NCBI GenBank assembly: GCA_016098155.1
Contig: JAAAJB010000512.1
Location: forward strand, 1-25,986
From: Actinomortierella ambigua
Lineage: Eukaryota; Mortierellomycota; Mortierellomycetes; Mortierellales; Mortierellaceae
DNA length: 25,986 bases
Direction of reading: 5' to 3'
Position numbers and translations under genes: made by a program. The notes under the pieces were generated by a model. That model made no database searches. It saw only the letters and a list, made by a program, of their open reading frames with translations, and was not told the origin of the DNA. Shown here piece by piece: positions 1 through 10,127 of this stretch; the first letter of the stretch is position 1; the number at the start of each line of letters is the position of its first letter.

Positions 1-405
1 TCCCGGCCCACCCCCTTCTGTTGTGCGCCCTTTCCGACCCACGCCCTCCATGGCCTTGTCCAAAGCAGACTCCCCCCCCCCCCGCGAGTCTCTCTAGGAC
101 TACTTTCATAGCATACTAAGCATATTTGATCACATGACTTCCAGCGATGATTGAAACATTTTTTTTCATTATCCCCAGTAGGCTCTGATACCAAGCATGA
201 ATTGGCCTGCAGGATGCTATCCGCTGGCTGCATGGCTGAATGGTGTCCTTGCTCTGGCCACATCGACAATTATGCCATGATCTTCATCGTATAACAGGCA
301 CACGCACCTTCCGTCTGCCCCCGCATTGTCGCCTCCTTCATTTATTAAACCAATTTGTCAAAGTCCCTTTTTTTTGGGCGTATACTACACCAAAGAACAA
401 GGACG
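1..405. other. Gene-free left edge
   Basis: No supported gene is visible. The stretch contains a run of about a dozen C residues near position 75 and mixed AT/CT-rich sequence. The short open frame at 240-446 (+) has no domain or splice support. Confidence 0.5.
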
Positions 406-768
406 CTATCCCATCGCCTCTAACTTTGCGTGTTGGTCGGTGGTAGCAACAGAGTCATCGGCAAGATTATCGACGAGGCCATTACAATAGTCACCGAACA
501 AATAATCTTGCTTCTTCTCGATGTACTTGAGGCGCGCTACCCCCGTCTTGTTGAGCCACTCGACCCGTCTCCCAAATATTGCAGACTCTGGTGTGGGCGT
601 CGAATGTCGAGTCGGTGTTGCCTTCATCTTCGTCGTCCTCCCTAAATGCATCGCCGTCATCTTCAAGGTCTGTACTCTGATTTTCAGATTTTTTGATGTG
701 AGTTTGGAAAATAATCTTGTGCCTCGCAGGGATCCCACCTGAATAAGCCCTGGCATACTTGTCCTACA
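406..768 (-). pseudogene. Decayed protein-coding remnant of unknown family
   Basis: On the minus strand two adjacent reading frames each look coding. From about 766 to 585 one frame reads an acidic stretch containing HKIIFQTHIKKSE and then DDEDEGNTDSTFDA. From about 590 to the stop at 406-408 a neighbouring frame continues with RVEWLNKTGVARLKYIEKK and DYCNGLVDNLADD. The two frames are offset by one base near 585-592 without a convincing intron between them, so I read this as a frameshifted remnant or the last exon of a broken gene. A possible splice acceptor (CTGTAG on the minus strand) lies just upstream at about 765. The family is not recognised. A real two-exon gene with a very short intron, or an assembly indel, cannot be excluded. 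Confidence 0.3.
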
Positions 769-1481
769 GCGAATGCGAACAACAAGAAAAGTGAAATGGA
801 CAATAAGTTTATCATACTATATGTCCAAACTCGCGTGTTCGCCCAGGTCCAGCCAGGATTGATTCTTCGGTCCTCGCCCCAACCTCGCCATCTTTCTCAT
901 AAGTACATGGTCTGTTTTCCCCCTACAGTGCCCATTGGCTGATAGCAAAATTTTCTCTTGATTCCCAGCTCCCATCCTTTACTTCTAACCCTTTCGCGCC
1001 TTCGGCCCCTTTTCTTTTCCATCCTCCCATGATGCTTTACCTTTTTGGCGTGTCCTCTGATCTGTCTTCAACATCCTTTGACCTTGATGTTAGCACTTAG
1101 CAAATGCTTCTGGTGTTGCCCCTTGTTGTCGTTCGGCGTTATCCCTTGACATTGTGCCTCTCTGTATGCCTAGATAATTGAATACTGTTCTTTGGTGTGA
1201 TCACTTGGTGTGGCTCCACCGATTTTTTACGGCACAAAGGCAAGTTGCACTGTTCTTTTGTAAGGCACTTCGTCCCTTATAATAATAAACCAAAGTCCCT
1301 CCTGCACTAACACATACAGCCCAATCTAGCCTCAAGACTCTCTCAAGTCCTCAACAACACTGAGCACCCTCCAAGAAAACCTGTGAACCGTACGCAAAGC
1401 AACAACATCCAGACCGTTTCTCTCAGCCTCACACACCAACCCAACACTCAGCTCCATCGCAGCACGAAAAAAACCAACTCA
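769..1481. other. Intergenic region and 5' leader of the small secreted protein gene
   Basis: No supported gene. The right half becomes pyrimidine-rich and then CA-rich (about 1300-1480), as is common in fungal 5' leaders. An upstream in-frame ATG at 1383 would add 33 residues before the signal peptide and is judged not to be the start. Confidence 0.45.
1278..1289 (+). promoter_or_regulatory. TATA-like element
   Basis: The sequence TATAATAATAAA lies about 200 bp upstream of the ATG at 1482 and is followed by a CT/CA-rich leader. The position fits a core promoter for the secreted-protein gene with a leader of about 170 nt. No transcript evidence is available, and an upstream intron is possible. 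Confidence 0.35.
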
Positions 1482-1757
1482 ATGGTCCCCTACAAGTTGT
1501 CACTCCACACTGCCATGCTTTTCTTTGTGACTTTGGCTATCATCCCTTGTGTAGTCCATGGCAAAGACAAAGACAAAGAGTTTGGGTGTGGGTCGACTCG
1601 GCATCCCTATACGTGCTGGACGTATTGCGGCGAACCTGTTGAGGTCGGCGGGTCGCGTCCATTTTGCTCTACAAGCGAAACTATCTGGTGTTACGAAGAC
1701 AAAGACTGTCCAGCGGATGCTGCATGCGTCGATCCTAAGGCCTGTGGACACTTGTAA
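1482..1757 (+). CDS. Small secreted cysteine-rich protein
   Basis: Single exon, 91 aa. Residues 1-27 form a classic signal peptide: Lys5, a hydrophobic core (AMLFFVTLAII) and a small-residue end at VVHG. The mature part starts with a charged KDKDKE stretch. It has eight cysteines with spacing C-x8-C-x3-C-x12-C-x7-C-x5-C-x5-C-x5-C, ending three residues before the stop, so four disulfides are possible. The ATG at 1482 is chosen because it puts the signal peptide at the N-terminus. A TATA-like element lies upstream and an AATAAA 37 nt downstream of the stop. I do not recognise the family. Such proteins act outside the cell or in the wall, as effector-like, antimicrobial or structural proteins, but nothing in this sequence decides which. 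Confidence 0.75.
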   Translation: MVPYKLSLHTAMLFFVTLAIIPCVVHGKDKDKEFGCGSTRHPYTCWTYCGEPVEVGGSRPFCSTSETIWCYEDKDCPADAACVDPKACGHL

Positions 1758-1793
1758 TAATACCTCAAGATAGCCCCTTCCCACCGTAGAAGC

Positions 1794-1799
1794 AATAAA
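1794..1799 (+). terminator. Poly(A) signal AATAAA
   Basis: Canonical AATAAA 37 nt after the TAA stop of the small secreted protein gene. Confidence 0.55.
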
Positions 1800-2339
1800 T
1801 ACCCTGACTGGAGGTTGTATAGAACCCCGGTTGGTTATCCAGCTTGCACACTGTCCCTTTGTTCTCCTTGTTCCCATCCATCACAACACGTATATTAGGC
1901 AGTCTACAATCTATCTCTTCCAAGCGTCTTGCCCCTCATAAAAACAGCTGTTGCAAAAATAGTTGGCCAGATGGTCAGATTAAAATTCGCAATACCAAAT
2001 TCAAACACGTTGAGAAGGCTGGACTGAGCAGGGTGCCAGAAGTGAAGGATAAATTTCATGTGCTCTTTTCATGGCTACCTGAACAGTGTAGCAAGATCAC
2101 AGGGGTGAGGATAAACTTCAGAAAAAGCTCTGCGATGAACAATGCTTAGCAAAACTAGAGTCACTCGACACCAATGGACCTCAGAAGAGACTACCCGCCT
2201 ACATGCACATAGTCGCTTCATCAACACATGGCCGCACAATTTGGTGTTATGATGCGGGTTGTGAGTTAAAATTCAAGACTGTGAATGATCTTGAGCGAGA
2301 AAGTCCATACTCGACTGAGGCGGGTTATACATTTTTTTT
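1800..2339. other. Intergenic, no gene recognised
   Basis: The only notable open frame (1844-2149, +, 101 codons) has no signal peptide, domain or good codon pattern and overlaps the 3' end of the preceding gene. I see nothing else supportable here. Confidence 0.4.
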
Positions 2340-3982
2340 TTATTCTTTGATAGCTTCTCTGGCCAACCGAAGCTGATCCGTAAACGACTGCCAAAAAAAC
2401 TTCCAGGTGGTGCTTGAAGGATTTAGCTTTGGAACTCGCTGCAGTGGCTTCTCAAGAGCATTCAGGTACTTCTCCCGCAAGGACACCTTTTCCAGCACAG
2501 CCCTTTCCATGCCTGTCCATTCAGAGTCCCAACTGGGACAACGGCTCTTTGGCTTTAGACTGACCTCGACGGCGAGCCAGAAAAGAACGGTACATCTTTG
2601 CCTCCTCATCTGTTAACAGAGATGGCGCTTCAAAGGTTGCATCTTGGATGCTCGAGCTTCTCGCAGATCTACGGTGGCTCAAAGACATCCTTGCATAGCA
2701 GCGGAAAACGTTCGCAATCAACGCGTCTAATGGTTTGGACAGCACGCCAGCGAGGTGAGATAGTGGGGGCCTTAAAAATGCCGGTAGGGGCATTGGAAGG
2801 CAGGCATGCTCTTTAAGCATGTAAACGAGTTTCGGGAAGGAAGCAGGGTGGGGTTCTTTAAATTCAATGTAGGACATACATTAGACGCGGGCGATGCTGC
2901 ACCAGCTGTTCAACGAGATGAGCGCCCGCCCGCGCCGTCATGTGCGAACACCAAAAAGATTGGGAAGCAACGGAAATCAACGAATAAACATGCACGAAAT
3001 GCGACTGTTGTACGACGAGCCTTGCCAAAACCCTTGTCGAGGAATAGATCCAGCACTCCTGATCGAAATGTGGCGGACACAGATAGCCGTCAAAGATTTG
3101 GGAAGGATTCAACAATGTCCTTGAGCATGCGATGGTCAAAGTCCCACACGTGGAGCATGTGCAAGTCGAGCTCCTTCAAATGCAGGTGAGGGGTGGGGGT
3201 GCGAGACAGGCGCATCCATGTCGGTGTGTTGACACGTAGCTTGAGTAGCTCTACCCGCACCGACCGGGCGTTTGGCAAGAGTGGCCCAATGTTGTGAATA
3301 CCATACTCATCCAATACGACATCAAAATGGGACCAGTTTGGGCGAAGGCGTGCTAATTAGCTGGTTGCCTTCGTTGTACAGTATTGGCAGGTGAATCGAG
3401 GGTAGATTTCACTGGAGGCTAACAAAGAAGAGCAGGCGCCCCTCAAAGACTTGTTTGATTTTTCAGTCGTATTGAATGCTGCTGTAAAAGCCGGTCAGCT
3501 GAGTACAGACGAAATCACAAACATCAAAGGCCAGCGGTGAGAAAACCAAAAGACGTCGGATTTGATTGGCATGCTTAGCTACGATCGGCGCAATAGCTTC
3601 TGCATCGCTATCCAGGCATTTTTCCCCTCAAAAGGGACCTTCCCACTTTGGCTTTGTCGCATGTCTGCGACGCTCCCAGTGGTGAGCTCCAGGATAGAGT
3701 TCTGCCCTTGTCATTTCAAAGTCTTAGATCTCGCTCGATATATCTTGGTCGTTGGAGACATGCAGCGGCAATGGCGTGCCGAGGGACCCAAAGAGTCTTT
3801 AAGGATCTGCAAGGCCGAATTTGACCGATCGCGAAGGGAAGATGCCAAAGGTGGGCCAGAGATGATGGATGGGTTGCCTGTGCCATTCCTTGGGCACTCG
3901 AACTCAAGCGGCAAGCGTGGCATAATTCAAGTGCAATGACAGCAAGTGGGTAAAACTCTGGTATAGAGAGCAAGTCGTGCAT
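2340..3982 (-). pseudogene. F-box / leucine-rich-repeat protein pseudogene
   Basis: Reading the minus strand downward from 3982, pieces of one F-box/LRR-type protein appear in successive, mutually frameshifted frames. First is an F-box-like start (MHDLLSIPEFYPLAVIALE). Next, near 3740-3500, comes HVSNDQDISSEI followed by a stop, then IAPIVAKHANQIRRLL. Then LPILYNEGNQL appears near 3385-3350, an LRR-like block near 3356-3090 (GIHNIGPLLPNARSVRVELL, LKELDLHML, IVESFPNL), and a C-terminal part at 2877-2340 split between two frames (LLTDEEAKMYRSFLARRRG; then KYLNALEKPLQRVPKL to the stop). At least four frame changes and several in-frame stops break it, and no set of introns repairs them. LRR-bearing F-box proteins are an expanded family in Mortierella-like fungi. 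The F-box call rests on motif impression; the decay is directly visible. Confidence 0.5.
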
Positions 3983-4904
3983 TCTGGCTGTTGTTGACGG
4001 ACTGCGGTAGAATGACACGGAATGAGGAATGCGAGCATTCATCACACGAATGAATCGCACCCTTGTAACTGTTTTTAGGCGCGTTGCACACCACTATTTG
4101 CCGAACGAGAGGTTAAACGCTAACACAACGAAGTACTAAAGGAATGACATTGTTTTGACCACATATTTGTAATGTGATTCATATCCACCGAGGATGGCGG
4201 ATATATCCTGAAGAAAAAAATATAGGGCGTGGTTGGTATACTTTGGTATATTCGTTCCTTTCTGACCCCACTCTTCTTTCATGGCTCTCATGACTGGATC
4301 GGTGTCTTGACACCCTAAAGCGCAGCTTGAACCGTTTTTTGGTGGAATTTAGGGTGAAGATATAGGTCTACGCCTACTCTGTGCATTATAATTCTTTCTT
4401 CTACAGGTCGATGGGAATCTGCAGCTCCGAGATGTTGAATGATGCATTCGAGGATCTCAATGGGAAGCGAGTCTTGGGATTGAGGACATGGAGGCGATTG
4501 AGCAACCCATCTAGATGTTTAAGCACATTGCTCAGCAGAGAGGTGTTCAACTGACGTTTCCCATCTGCATAGCCGGCACAGGACACTTTTTCTTCTTTGA
4601 GTTTGTGACCCCTAGTTGCTCCTTGTCGTGTCTCGATCTCCCGTTTCATGGCCGCCATTGGCCGCGGTACAGTGTCTGGAGAAACCGAGCCTTTCGAGCG
4701 ACTCGCGACATACCCACAACTAGCAACTCGGCCGACGCGGCAGCTTCATCAACAGCGGATCGCCTCTTTGCACCCGAGCCAGACCATCTTTACCCGTGGA
4801 CATTCGTACAAGACGCCGAGCAACAATGGCTCTGCGATTAAGGCATCTTTTGGTTGTCGGTACGTCGACAGTACGGCTACGCCAGCAGGGCTACAATAGA
4901 ATAG
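3983..4904. other. Region with no convincing gene
   Basis: Several overlapping open frames on both strands (for example 4401-4658 on minus and 4515-4841 on plus) are of moderate length but lack recognisable domains. The sequence around 4195-4260 is AT-rich with repeated TTGGTATA-like words. Part of 4660-4904 may be further remnant of the coding-like stretch that follows. Confidence 0.35.
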
Positions 4905-5210
4905 AGAGGAGCGAGGGGCTGTAGACATCCAGATCATGAGGGGGTATTTCTTGATGCGCCAAGGGTCATCGGTACATTTCTAGCACAACGCGAAGCAGGC
5001 CACGATGGTGCATCAACGCCTGACGCGTCTTTCAGTCCAGGAAGAACGGCCGATACCTGGTATTCATTGTCGAAAACCAGGGCTGACAACGATATCAAGG
5101 AGTCTGGGATCAATGACGTACTTCACTCCTTTAATTTACGACATGCCTCCAGCAACGTAGCCAATCCAGCCTCGTCGCGTGCAGTCTTGATGGATGGGAT
5201 TCTGGGGTAA
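4905..5210 (+). pseudogene. Coding-like open stretch without a start codon
   Basis: Between the TAG at 4902-4904 and the TAA at 5208-5210 one plus-strand frame is open for 101 codons and reads like real protein, with pieces such as PRVIGTFLAQREAGHDG, GRTADTWYSLSKTRADND and SGINDVLHSFNLRHASSN. It has no usable ATG at its beginning. A neighbouring frame from the ATG at 4826 (MALRLRHLLVVGTSTVRL...) runs into a stop at 4917-4919 and could be the former N-terminal part after a frameshift. The family is unknown. It may be a relic, the last exon of an unrecognised gene, or chance. Confidence 0.3.
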
Positions 5211-5362
5211 TCCAGCCGGGAAAAAAAAGAGTTTACAGGTCTCAACTGTATTGTATGTCCTAAATCCAACACATCAATGGAAATAAAATAGAGTTCACAG
5301 TAACGTGTGTCGACAGGACTTGACATGCTCAAACTCTGTCTCTCCCACGCTCATCCCCTTCT

Positions 5363-6830
5363 TTATTTGTCAAGGCGGAGACGTGGCCTGGGAACATACG
5401 CCTCCTCAAGGTACTTGATCTCCTCGGCCGTGAGCTGGATGGCCAGTGCATTCACTGCATCGACAACATGCTCCTCTTTGGAAACACCGAGCACAGGAGC
5501 CGTGACATAGGGCTGGGCCAGCAGCCAGGCGAGCGCGACCTGTGCAGGCTTGGCGCCCTTCTTCTCGGCGACCTCAAAGACGCGGTCCACGATGAGGAGC
5601 TCCGACTCGCGCAGAGAGTCCCTGGACATAAACTGGTCAATCTGCTGCCGACTGGACTGGCGGTCCTTGCCAGCAAGCTTACCCATCGCCAGCGGCGCCC
5701 ATGGAATGCCGCCGATGCCGGCATCGAGCGAGTATGGGATCAATTCATCCTCCGACTCGCGGTACAACAGGTTGTACATGTTCTGCATGCTCACAAACTG
5801 GGCCCAACCTCGCTTCTCGGCAATGTTGTTGGCCTTTTGGAACTTCCATGCCGACATGTTGCTCGCGCCAATGTATCGGACCTTGCCGCACCGGACCAGG
5901 TCGTTCAGAGCCTCCATTGTCTCCTCAATAGGCGTCTCCTAAAGATAGGAGGAAGGAGAGAGAGAGGAAAGATAATCATCCCATGTGAGTCGCAACAGTC
6001 CCCCATACCATTTTTTTTTTGTGTATCATTGCACAAATTGACATGGTTAGGTAGGTGTGACAACAAATGTTTGTCCAGCTCTTACCGGGTCTTCGTGATG
6101 GATCTGGTAGAGGTCAATGTAGTCAAGTCCAAGGCGCTGAAGAGAGGCGTCGATGGCGTCAAAGATGTGCTTACGCGAAAGACTATACTTGTTGACCAAC
6201 TCGCGGTTGCTTGGCCACTGTGTGCTGTCCCACAGAATAGGATGGTCACCAGGGAGAACGGGGGCAAACACCTTTTTTTTGTTTCCCCCCACAGAAGAAA
6301 TAGAATATATATATAAAAAAAAGAGAAGAGTGAGTAATAGATAGCCAATCTCTCCTTTGACATAGCACTTCCTGGAAAAGAGAGACACACTGTACCTTGG
6401 TGGCAACGACGATGCGACCGCGATCCATATTGTACTTCTTGATGGCCTTGCCCAGAATCTCCTCACTCCTACCATTCGAGTAAACGTCGGCGGTGTCAAA
6501 GAAGTTGATGCCAAGATCGTGGGCCGTCTTGATGAAGGGCAGTGCCTCCTCCTCCTCCAGAGCCCAGCCGTTCCAGCCCTTTCTGCCGAACGACATCAAG
6601 CCCAGACAGATGCGTGAAACCTAGCAAGGAAAGATTTGAGCAGATACAGATACATGGATGGGAATGTTATAGCTACATAGTGGGACCTTGACATCACAAT
6701 ACTCTTGTGCTGAAGCAGAAAACTTGCTGCTTCAAATGCTTGACAGTAATTGCCCTACACGAAGACCGGTCTTTCCGAGGCGTGCGTATTCCATTGGGGT
6801 TGCTGTTGCAACGGTGGTGGTGACTGTCAT
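5363..6830 (-). CDS. Aldo-keto reductase (NADP-dependent)
   Basis: Four exons on the minus strand: 6830-6759, 6620-6396, 6271-6086 and 5938-5363. All joins are phase 0 with GT-AG ends, giving 352 aa, normal for the family. The catalytic tetrad is visible: Asp66 and Tyr71 ([16 protein letters not shown]), Lys99 (VVATK) and His157 (LYQIHHEDP). Also present are the barrel motif [14 protein letters not shown] and the C-terminal cofactor-binding [12 protein letters not shown]. AKRs reduce aldehydes and ketones with NADPH in the cytosol. The sequence resembles the fungal aryl-alcohol dehydrogenase / YakC-like branch, but the substrate cannot be read. The start at 6830 gives METs in a Thr/Ala-rich leader followed by [18 protein letters not shown], the typical AKR opening. 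The TAA stop overlaps an AATAAA. A GA/CT-rich leader lies just upstream. Confidence 0.93.
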
Positions 6831-6870
6831 GGTAGCTGCTGAGTGATGAGAGTGGAGATGATGGGGTTGG

Positions 6871-6927
6871 GAGAGAGGGCGAGAGGGAGAGAGGGAGAGA
6901 GGGAGAAAAGAAAAAGAGAAAGAGAGT
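6871..6927. repeat. GA-rich low-complexity tract
   Basis: Imperfect GAGAGGGA repeats about 40-100 bp upstream of the AKR start codon. On the AKR coding strand this is a CT-rich leader or promoter tract, common near fungal transcription starts. Confidence 0.6.
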
Positions 6928-7413
6928 GGACCATAGCGGGCCTTTATATGTGCAGAGCCAAGGGCCGAGCCTCGTCCTTGAACGCTTGTTCGATAACTGT
7001 GAATGGCGCAACTTGCAAGTTGGTGTTACATTTCCTTTCCGACCTCCATCCATCGGTTGGTTGGTTAGTTGGTGAGGGGATTCCTGTGCAGTGTGTTTTT
7101 CTACTCTACCCACCTCTGAAAGTAGTCGAGACTGGTACACTGCTGTGTAACAGGGGCAGCTCTATAGAACAGAGGGTGGCAGATGGTATGATAAGATAAA
7201 CCCACTGGCTCTTTTTGCCAAGCGCTGGACCACGACATGGAGCAATAGGAGTGCCCGGTGCCAGGAGATCAATCTCACCTATCCTTCCCTCCACCAAAGG
7301 AAGTTGTACTTTGCTCCAACATCGACCATCCATGCTCTGCTATAGAGAGGAAAGGAACGACAATGGTGCTCGCTGCAAGAGAGCATAGACTTTGGTTCAT
7401 GCACAACAGTAAG

Positions 7414-7438
7414 TTTTTTTTTTTTTTTTTTTTTTTTT
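7414..7438. repeat. 25-nt poly(T) homopolymer
   Basis: Uninterrupted run of 25 T residues in the AKR-annexin intergenic region. It is either a simple repeat or the trace of an old retrotransposed poly(A) tail, though no adjoining element is recognised. Confidence 0.8.
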
Positions 7439-7824
7439 GCTGGCCACAGGCTCTGAGCCCAGCCCTCTCTGTTTCTTCTTCCAATTGCTCATGGATAATC
7501 ATCCACTTTGAACTATGTGTAGGTGTGCACTGCATTTGCTGCTGTACTACACACACTCTCTGTTGTCCCGTTCAAACCTTGATCCGCTTTACTGGGCAGC
7601 AGATGCTTCCTGGCAGAGGTAGAGGACTTGATTTTTCAACAAGAGGTGGGAAAAAAAAACTGAGCGCGCATGCTTATGACAATCCAGCCATCGTCCCACA
7701 GCCGAGTGCTTTTACACCCTACCGCAAGACAAAGAACCACTCACTAGCCGCAAATTTTAGCCTTGACCACATTATCACACGATGCACACATGCAACTCTT
7801 GTCTCGCTGCATCTTATGGAATAA

Positions 7825-7830
7825 TTTATT
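7825..7830 (-). terminator. Poly(A) signal AATAAA for annexin
   Basis: TTTATT on the plus strand reads AATAAA on the minus strand, 85 nt downstream of the annexin stop codon at 7915. Confidence 0.55.
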
Positions 7831-7914
7831 GGCCGCCACCAAGAAGGGATGGAGGAGGGGGGTTGTTACAGAAGAGAAATTACAAAAAGAAAGGTGATGA
7901 AAAAGAGGCAGAGG

Positions 7915-10127
7915 CTAGTTGTCGCCAATAATGGCCACCAGCGCATTTTTGTAGTGGAAACTCGTTTCGCCCTTGACCCGATCTCGCAGCGACTTTTTGT
8001 ACTTGCGATGATAGGCCGCCTTGACCTGTGCCATGAACTGTGGGTTGCGATGACGGACCAACAGTCGTGTCAGCGCCTGATCGTTTGTGCCTGCTCCACG
8101 CATCGCCTTTTCCAGCTGCTTGGCGACACAATGTGCCGGGTCCATAATCCACGATGCTACAAAAAAAAATAGCCCATATTGGATAAGGCGTTAGATTTTC
8201 TTTTGGTTGGCCTTCAATTTCCCATTGTCTCACTTCTATCTCCATATTGACATATCGATAGAAAGAACATACCAAGATAGACCAGCGACGTTTTGAGATT
8301 GAAGCTAAACTCCTTCTTGATGACCTTGGTGATTTTGCGACCATGTCGGGCTTGATACTGAGCAAACACTTGACGGAGATGTGCATCGGGGCGGTTGGTC
8401 AACATGCGGATAAACTCCATTTCGTCCGTGCCTAGTCGACCCGCGCCGGCCTTGTATAGTGCCTGCACATCCGCCTCCACGTTGTACTGGTAGTATCCGA
8501 CCTCATCGCGCTTGCCCTAGTGAGAGGGGGGGGGGGGAGGTTTGGATGAAATGCGATGAGCACATCCATAGTTTCATTGAAGAAAAGCAAGAATCTACTT
8601 TCTCGTTCACAGAGGTAGACTGTTTGTTCCCGGCTTTTGTATCCTTAAAAACAAACAACAACAGCAGCAACAACAACAAAAAACTTACTTCGACGACAAT
8701 GGTGAAGAGCTTCTTCAGATCGCCCGAGAGATCATCGCGAACAACTTGCTCCAGTGACTTGTGGTAACGCTGGTAGTAGGCACCCTTGAGCTGAGCCATG
8801 TCGTTATTGGATCGTCCCAACAGTACCTCGATCAGTTGCTGTATGAGCAAAAGTGAAAAGAGAGAAGTAAACAGGGATATGAAAGAGGGAGAGAGAGAGG
8901 AGAGATCAGTGACACATGTCCCTCTATTTGCACTTGCTTGCTTGTCATGCCCCATGCCGTGTTCATCAATACAACAACAACAACAAAAGAAACAATGTCA
9001 AATATTTACTCGCTCATTGGTTCCAGCGCCAATACAGGCATCGCGGACGAGCTCCGCGTCGAGAACGATGGGAGGGAGGCAGAGGAAGCGCATCACACGT
9101 CCAAAGTCGCCACTTGTCTCCTTGCGCACAGTTTCTTCCAGATCCTTGCCATAGAGCTGTCTGTAGGCTGTTGCCACGAGGGCAATATGTTCTGCAGGGC
9201 GTTTGGCTATATGACGATCGATGGAAAAGAGGTACAAAGAAAAGAAAAGGTTAGTTCTATTAGTGGATACGACAGTGACACTGACTCCGATCCCCTACGA
9301 TCCAAATACAGGCTGGGCTGGCTGGCTGGCATATTTTTTTCTTCTTCGACCCCCTTCCCTTTCCCTCTCCTCTTTGTCACAATGCCCCCCTTACCTAGCA
9401 CGCCAATAAGCTTCTTCTCGTCTAAAGGATGGGAAGAAAGAGAGAGAGTGAGACAGAGAGAAAAAAAAGCATGTTGGACTCACTCTATACTACGTCAGAG
9501 ATCACTGATGACACACACAAAACTACATTTGCTGGTGTACGTACCTGTGCCGAACCCTCGGCAGGCATCACGGATGGTGGCGGCATCCTGCTGTGGAGAG
9601 GGCAGGGTGGTGCCATAGGCGGTGCCATAGTAGCTGGGCTGGGTGCCCATGGGCATGGTCGGGGCGACAGACATCATTGTGTGAGCAGGGGCCATGGTCG
9701 GGGCGTGGGGGAGGGTTGGCGCCATGGACGGGGCGTGGGTCAGAGCAGGAGAGATGGGGATGGTGGGTGTGTGTGTGGGGTGAGCCAGGTACGGGGACGC
9801 GGCAGGAGGAGCCCCGGGTGGAGGGTGGACACCGGGGGCGGGGGGTGCGTAGGCGCCATAAGCAGCGGGCTGGTGGGGGTGGGGGGCGGGATAGGGAGCT
9901 GCGCCGGGAGGCGGGTATCCAGGAGCAGCAGCAGCGGGCGGAGGAGGAGCACCCGGGTAGGCACCATAGGCGGGTTGTGGTGGTGGGTAGCCTGGATATG
10001 CAGAGGGAGCAGGGGTGCCGTGGGGAGGCGGGTAGACGGGGGTGCCAGCAGCGTATTGTGTCGGGGGCGGAGGGGCGCCTGGGTAGGGCGGGTATCCGTA
10101 GCCTTGCGCAGGAGGGTAGTATGACAT
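7915..10127 (-). CDS. Annexin with long Pro/Gly/Tyr-rich N-terminus
   Basis: Six exons on the minus strand: 10127-9545, 9421-9395, 9206-9010, 8838-8689, 8516-8273 and 8156-7915. All have GT-AG ends and the frame stays open for 480 aa. Residues 1 to about 175 are a disordered PPY/PGY/AYG-rich tail like those of annexins A7 and A11. The four annexin repeats follow, each with its type II Ca2+ loop near the start: GFGTDE (191-196), GAGTNE (about 263-268), GRLGTDE in repeat III and GAGTND in repeat IV. Repeat III-IV helices such as HGRKITKVIKKEFSFNL are typical. Annexins bind acidic membranes when Ca2+ rises; the tail may drive self-association. Exon 2 is only 27 nt and splits the first Ca2+ loop. 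The next gene upstream (P450) is on the same strand, 403 bp away. Confidence 0.95.

Larger units (their letters stand above)
6831..7914. other. Intergenic: AKR promoter side and annexin 3' flank
   Basis: No gene is supported in this 1.1 kb. The AKR-proximal part is a GA-rich tract (CT-rich on the coding strand). The middle carries a 25-nt T run, and the annexin poly(A) signal is near 7825. The long plus-strand open frame at 7258-7824 is interrupted in content by the T run (poly-Phe) and is taken as chance. Confidence 0.5.

Noticed and set aside
1844..2149. 101-codon plus-strand open frame
   Set aside because: Overlaps the 3' flank of the secreted-protein gene and has no motif, signal peptide or domain.
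4401..4658. 85-codon minus-strand open frame with a leucine-rich C-terminal half
   Set aside because: No recognisable domain, overlapping frames on the other strand, and no supporting splice or poly(A) signals; too weak to annotate as a gene.
5468..6316. 282-codon plus-strand open frame
   Set aside because: It is antisense to AKR exons 3 and 4 and their intron; the AKR frame has the catalytic motifs and splice sites.
7258..7824. Long plus-strand open frame of 188 codons between AKR and annexin
   Set aside because: It runs straight through a 25-T homopolymer (poly-Phe), has no domain, and overlaps the expected annexin 3' UTR and poly(A) signal.
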